DNA from: an uncultured bacterium
GTDB lineage: Bacteria > Bacillota > Clostridia > Oscillospirales > Ruminococcaceae
Direction: 5' to 3'
Length of the DNA stretch: 9,017 nucleotides
NCBI GenBank assembly: GCA_905214265.1
Contig: CAJMLQ010000118.1
Span: 1-9,017, forward strand
Shown here: in pieces, positions 6,182 to 9,017 of the stretch
How the letters are laid out: each line of letters starts with the position of its first letter
Position numbering within the stretch: the first letter of the stretch is position 1
The notes under the pieces: model-generated
The model's input: the letters and a program-made list of their open reading frames with translations, nothing else
What the model was told of the DNA's origin: nothing
Database searches by the model: none
Program-made: the position numbers and the translations under genes

Positions 6182-8386
6182 TTAAAATATTGACTCGAAA
6201 TTGTCTTCCTGCGGCAGATGCAAGCCAAGCTCGTCGGAATACAGATCGGTATACTGCGGGCAAAGCAGAAAGACGCCGCTGCCCGCGGTCTGCGTTCTTC
6301 CGTGACCGGCAAAGGGGATCTCCTCCGCGTAAGCTTCCAAATTTTTCGCGAAGCAGGTCACTGTAATGGGTGCCGCTTCCTTTAATAACGCGTGGGTAAC
6401 GCCCTCATCCCGCATCCGCTTGGCAATGCTTGTATAAGACACATCGGCGCCGCTGTAAGGGACGATCACTTGAGCACCGGCGTTGTCGATCAGCCTGTAT
6501 TCCGCGGCGGTTTGCGCAAAGGAACGGCTGTCAATGGCAGCCCGCAGCTTCTGCTTGTCTTTTTTGCCGTGGAACAGCCGCCGGTAGTATTCCCGGACAT
6601 TCTCCGGGTCATGGATGGAAAACGGCGGCCCCATCTCCCGCACCGTGACGGCGGCATTGCTGTACCATTGATCCGGATAGGGCATTCGCGGGTCAGCCGG
6701 GCAGAAAACCGTCACGCGGCCCATCGCCCCGCCGTTTCGGTTGCACCGTCCGGCAGCCTGAATGATGGCGTCCAGCGGAGCCAAGGCCCGGTACATCGTC
6801 CGAAAATCCAGGTCTACACCGGCTTCGATGCATTGGGTCGCCACCACCCGGCACGGAAGACTGTTTTTCAGCCGCTCCCGGATGCGCTTGATCTGCTTGC
6901 TCCGATGAGCGGGGCACAGATCCGTGGTAAGGTAAAAGACGGTATCCTTGGGGCAGAGTTCAGAAAGCCTGCCGACGATCTGCCGCGCGTGGCGGCGCAG
7001 ATTGACAATGGCGCAGACGCTGTCCTGTCCGGACATCTCCTCCGCAATGGTTTCCAGCGGTGTGTCTTCTCCAAGCCGCCACTCCACCTTCACCCGCTGC
7101 AGGGCGCGGAACATCTCCCCGGACTCCGGCAGAATTTCTCTCGGCTTCCAGGTCAGGTCTTTTCGTGCGGAGAAATCCGGCTGCGTTGCCGTAGAAAATA
7201 CCATTGTCGTGTGGTATCGGCTGCACAATTCATTTACCGCCTGCAGTGTAACCGAGGTCAAATCGGCAGGCAGGCTTTGCGCTTCATCGAACAGCACAAC
7301 GCTGTTTGCGATATTGTGGAGCTTGCGGCAGGCAGCGGGCCGGTCTGAAAACAGCGATTCAAAAAAGCGGACGGACGTCGTGATGATGATCGGCGCGCTC
7401 CATCTGGCAGCCAGCTCCCATGCGTCCTCCGGCAGATCGCTCTGGCTGTGGTCGATCAGAACATCGGGGATGATTTTTGAATAGACCTCCGCGCTTTGCT
7501 CCGCCAAGGTCAAAAAGGGAAGGACCATGATGATGCGCTGTTTTCCGTGCTTCAGACAATGCCGCAGGGCAAAATGCAGAAGAGCAAGCGTTTTTCCGGT
7601 TCCGGTAGGCGCTGTCAATGTGTAAAGCCCTTCCGGCTCATCGCCCATTTTCCCGCACTGCTCAAATACCCGGTCCCGATATGTATTCAGGATCCTGTCC
7701 GCCGTGGATGACTGCCGGATGCCGTCCCGGTATTCAGTCAGCTTTTTCAAAAGCGCCTGCGGATCAAAGCTGTTGTTTTCCGCACGATCCAAATAGGTAC
7801 TGTCATCATTCAAGGCAGAGGCCGTATAGTCCGCGTCCACCAGACAGGAAAACAGCATTCGGGTATACAGCATGGACTCCAATTCAGCAATGGGCGGAGC
7901 GGAAAGCATCGGTGGTTTGAAGGAAGGAAAGTCTTTCCTGAATGCGGCGTTTGCCGCTTGCAGCTGCTCTTTATCTTCGATGGCAGGCGTCTTTCCACCA
8001 TTCCCGCAGGGCCTTTTACGCGGATCGGCAACGGCGTGCAGTTCGCTTCGGATTTCGTCGTAAGCCACAAGACCGTTATGATGGCCGTTGACCGCCTCGA
8101 TTACCGGGCGGGCACCAACGCTGCCCCTGTAAACGGCCTCCAAATAGCACGCGCCGCCCATGGCATGGTCGATCCCTATCCGGGTGCCGCTGAGTACCTC
8201 CTGAAACGCCTGAGAGTACTTTCCGAAATCATGCGTCTGTCCCGCCAGCTCCGCGGTAGCGTCCAGTCCTATGGTGGCTCCAAACCTCTGGGCAAACTCC
8301 GCGACTGCCAGTAAGTGCTCTTTTACTGTTTGCTGATACCCCTGGGAATTTGGAGATTTCGCGTAATAGATCATATCATCATCCAT
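6182..8386 (-). CDS. cas3: Cas3, HD nuclease-helicase
   Basis: The 734-residue protein is a full-length Cas3 with the HD nuclease fused ahead of a superfamily 2 helicase. HD-domain metal ligands are visible as H24, H52-D53 (GQTHDFGKY), H74, H102-H103 (NGHHNG) and D185. Helicase motifs follow in order: Walker A TAPTGTGKT (258-266), DEAQ (367-370, where many relatives have DEAH), SAT (398-400), QCIEAGVDLDF (518-528) and QAAGRCNRNG (543-552). Cas3 is recruited to the R-loop made by the surveillance complex and unwinds and degrades target DNA. The start is ATG with AGGAG five bases upstream. It is followed by a hairpin and a new promoter, so it seems to be transcribed apart from cas5 onward. It is probably co-transcribed with the small gene at 8479-8691. 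Confidence 0.97.
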   Translation of the reverse strand: MDDDMIYYAKSPNSQGYQQTVKEHLLAVAEFAQRFGATIGLDATAELAGQTHDFGKYSQAFQEVLSGTRIGIDHAMGGACYLEAVYRGSVGARPVIEAVNGHHNGLVAYDEIRSELHAVADPRKRPCGNGGKTPAIEDKEQLQAANAAFRKDFPSFKPPMLSAPPIAELESMLYTRMLFSCLVDADYTASALNDDSTYLDRAENNSFDPQALLKKLTEYRDGIRQSSTADRILNTYRDRVFEQCGKMGDEPEGLYTLTAPTGTGKTLALLHFALRHCLKHGKQRIIMVLPFLTLAEQSAEVYSKIIPDVLIDHSQSDLPEDAWELAARWSAPIIITTSVRFFESLFSDRPAACRKLHNIANSVVLFDEAQSLPADLTSVTLQAVNELCSRYHTTMVFSTATQPDFSARKDLTWKPREILPESGEMFRALQRVKVEWRLGEDTPLETIAEEMSGQDSVCAIVNLRRHARQIVGRLSELCPKDTVFYLTTDLCPAHRSKQIKRIRERLKNSLPCRVVATQCIEAGVDLDFRTMYRALAPLDAIIQAAGRCNRNGGAMGRVTVFCPADPRMPYPDQWYSNAAVTVREMGPPFSIHDPENVREYYRRLFHGKKDKQKLRAAIDSRSFAQTAAEYRLIDNAGAQVIVPYSGADVSYTSIAKRMRDEGVTHALLKEAAPITVTCFAKNLEAYAEEIPFAGHGRTQTAGSGVFLLCPQYTDLYSDELGLHLPQEDNFESIF

Positions 8387-8483
8387 GATAGCTCCTGTTC
8401 CATTCGGCGTCGACCCTCAGGGCAAACTGTTCTTCAAACCTAAGATGGCTATAAGCAGCCGGATTGTTCAGTTGGTGCTCAAA
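8379..8483 (-). other. Open frame without start codon, ending on the cas3 start
   Basis: Between the small gene and cas3 one minus-strand frame stays open for 34 codons with coding-like codons, including the peptide YSHLRFEEQFALRVDAEWN, and stops with a TGA that overlaps the cas3 start codon region. It has no ATG, GTG or TTG start and a TGA closes it just upstream. It is in the +1 frame relative to the small gene, whose own stop lies within it. It may be a decayed or frameshifted tail of that gene, or chance. I see no good promoter in this spacer. Confidence 0.25.
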
Positions 8484-8691
8484 TCAAGGGTTCCTCCGAA
8501 AATTGTTCAAGGAACTCCAAGGCTTCGGCCACCTCCGGGTCCAGTTCAATGTCGACCCGCACGGAATCGTTTTTTTGCGGGGGTTTGTCTGGCTGCATGG
8601 CCATGAGCTGCAAGGCGGCTTTCTGGCTGGCGTTAAAACCTATGGCATCCCCAACTGCGGCGCCAAATGACATAGCGTTCCAAAAGTCCAT
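8479..8691 (-). CDS. Small unrecognised protein upstream of cas3
   Basis: I do not recognise this 70-residue protein. It starts with ATG preceded by AAAGGAGGGG at ideal spacing, and a promoter lies 20 bp upstream, so expression is well supported. The N-terminal half (residues 1-32) is small-residue and Met/Ala/Gln-rich, for example FGAAVGDAIGF; a short Pro/Lys/Asn linker follows (34-42); the C-terminal part is strongly acidic and probably helical (DIELDPEVAEALEFLEQF). There is no signal peptide, cysteine pair or zinc motif. It ends 92 bp before cas3 on the same strand and is probably in the same transcript. A regulator or cas3-associated factor is possible from position alone; no function is shown by sequence. 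Confidence 0.7.
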   Translation of the reverse strand: MDFWNAMSFGAAVGDAIGFNASQKAALQLMAMQPDKPPQKNDSVRVDIELDPEVAEALEFLEQFSEEPLI

Positions 8692-8710
8692 AATACCCCT
8701 CCTTTTTTAC

Positions 8711-8739
8711 AGTATAGCGGTTAAAAGGCGAGAAAACAA
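8711..8739 (-). promoter_or_regulatory. Promoter of the small gene and cas3
   Basis: TATACT (8711-8716) matches five of six -10 positions and lies 17 bp from a weaker -35 box, TTGTTT (8734-8739). Transcription would start near 8704-8705, giving an unusually short leader of about 13-15 nt in which the ribosome site is almost at the 5' end. Confidence 0.65.
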
Positions 8740-9017
8740 GGCCGGTTCAATTGAAATGACTGTGTGGAGCTATTCACCTCCGTCCAGCGGCGATGCAAGG
8801 AGCGCGGCAGCTCCGGCTTAATGGGTATGGGCTGGTGATGGCTCTCAGTGTATGATTTTCCGCGACAGCAATACCAAGAAGTAACTTGTGGACGTGACGC
8901 CGAGGAAAGCTCCTGCTAGAGACACCATATTGTTAGCGTTCATCAGGAAAACCTTTGGGGAGGTCAGCCTAGAAGTCTGCACTCTTTGAGTATGTCTCGG
9001 ATCGGCTCCCAGATCGT
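8740..9017. other. Right flank with no gene that can be supported
   Basis: I find no recognisable protein, RNA gene or insertion-sequence end here. A short hairpin (GGAGC-GCGGCA-GCTCC) is at 8799-8814. One minus-strand frame is open from the window edge down to a TGA at 8845-8847. From its first ATG it would give a 32-residue hydrophobic peptide (AGAFLGVTSTSYFLVLLSRK), but the ribosome site (AAAGG) is weak, and the frame may be a fragment of a gene beyond the window or chance. Confidence 0.3.

Noticed and set aside
8564..8580. The run of seven A's in the small gene as a slippery frameshift site
   Set aside because: The -1 frame stops within a few codons, no stimulatory structure is evident, and the +1 frame closes before the open frame that precedes cas3.
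8822..9017. A group II intron or other structured RNA, or an insertion-sequence remnant, at the right edge
   Set aside because: No domain V, catalytic core, terminal inverted repeat or target duplication could be recognised.

Overview
The window is one end of a type I-C CRISPR-Cas locus. Its genes all read on the minus strand: a small unknown gene, cas3, cas5c, cas8c (with an internal cas11c), cas7, cas4, cas1, cas2, a leader and the start of the CRISPR array, which runs off the left edge. Strong AGGAGG-type ribosome sites, TTG and GTG starts, a GC-rich coding sequence with AT-rich intergenic DNA, and the protein sequences point to a Bacillota host, probably a gut Clostridia/Oscillospiraceae-type organism. 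That assignment is inference; no taxonomic marker gene is present.

Layout from right to left, in the direction of transcription. Bases 8740-9017 hold no gene I can support. A sigma-A-like promoter (8711-8739) lies just upstream of an unrecognised 70-residue gene (8479-8691), followed by cas3 (6182-8386). The 224 bp between cas3 and cas5 are AT-rich for their middle 120 bp. They hold a long hairpin just after cas3, a near-consensus promoter (6065-6092), a single CRISPR-repeat mimic beginning at the predicted transcription start (6030-6058), and a GC-rich hairpin ahead of the cas5 ribosome site. Six tightly packed genes then run from cas5 to cas2 with overlaps or gaps of at most 15 bp. A 170-bp leader and six visible identical 32-bp repeats (one cut by the window edge) with five spacers of 34-35 bp complete the locus.

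How the parts work together (known for the family): Cas5c cuts the pre-crRNA at the base of the repeat hairpin and leaves an 11-nt 5' handle. Cas5c, Cas7, Cas8c and Cas11c form the surveillance complex. Cas3 nicks and degrades the marked DNA. Cas1, Cas2 and Cas4 add new spacers.

The most interesting signal is the repeat mimic in the cas5 5' leader. Its stem-loop sequence differs from the array repeat, but it is followed by the exact 11-nt handle of the array. The mRNA of the interference and adaptation genes would therefore begin with a likely Cas5c substrate. This suggests either autoregulation by Cas5c or the complex, or a crRNA-like regulatory RNA.
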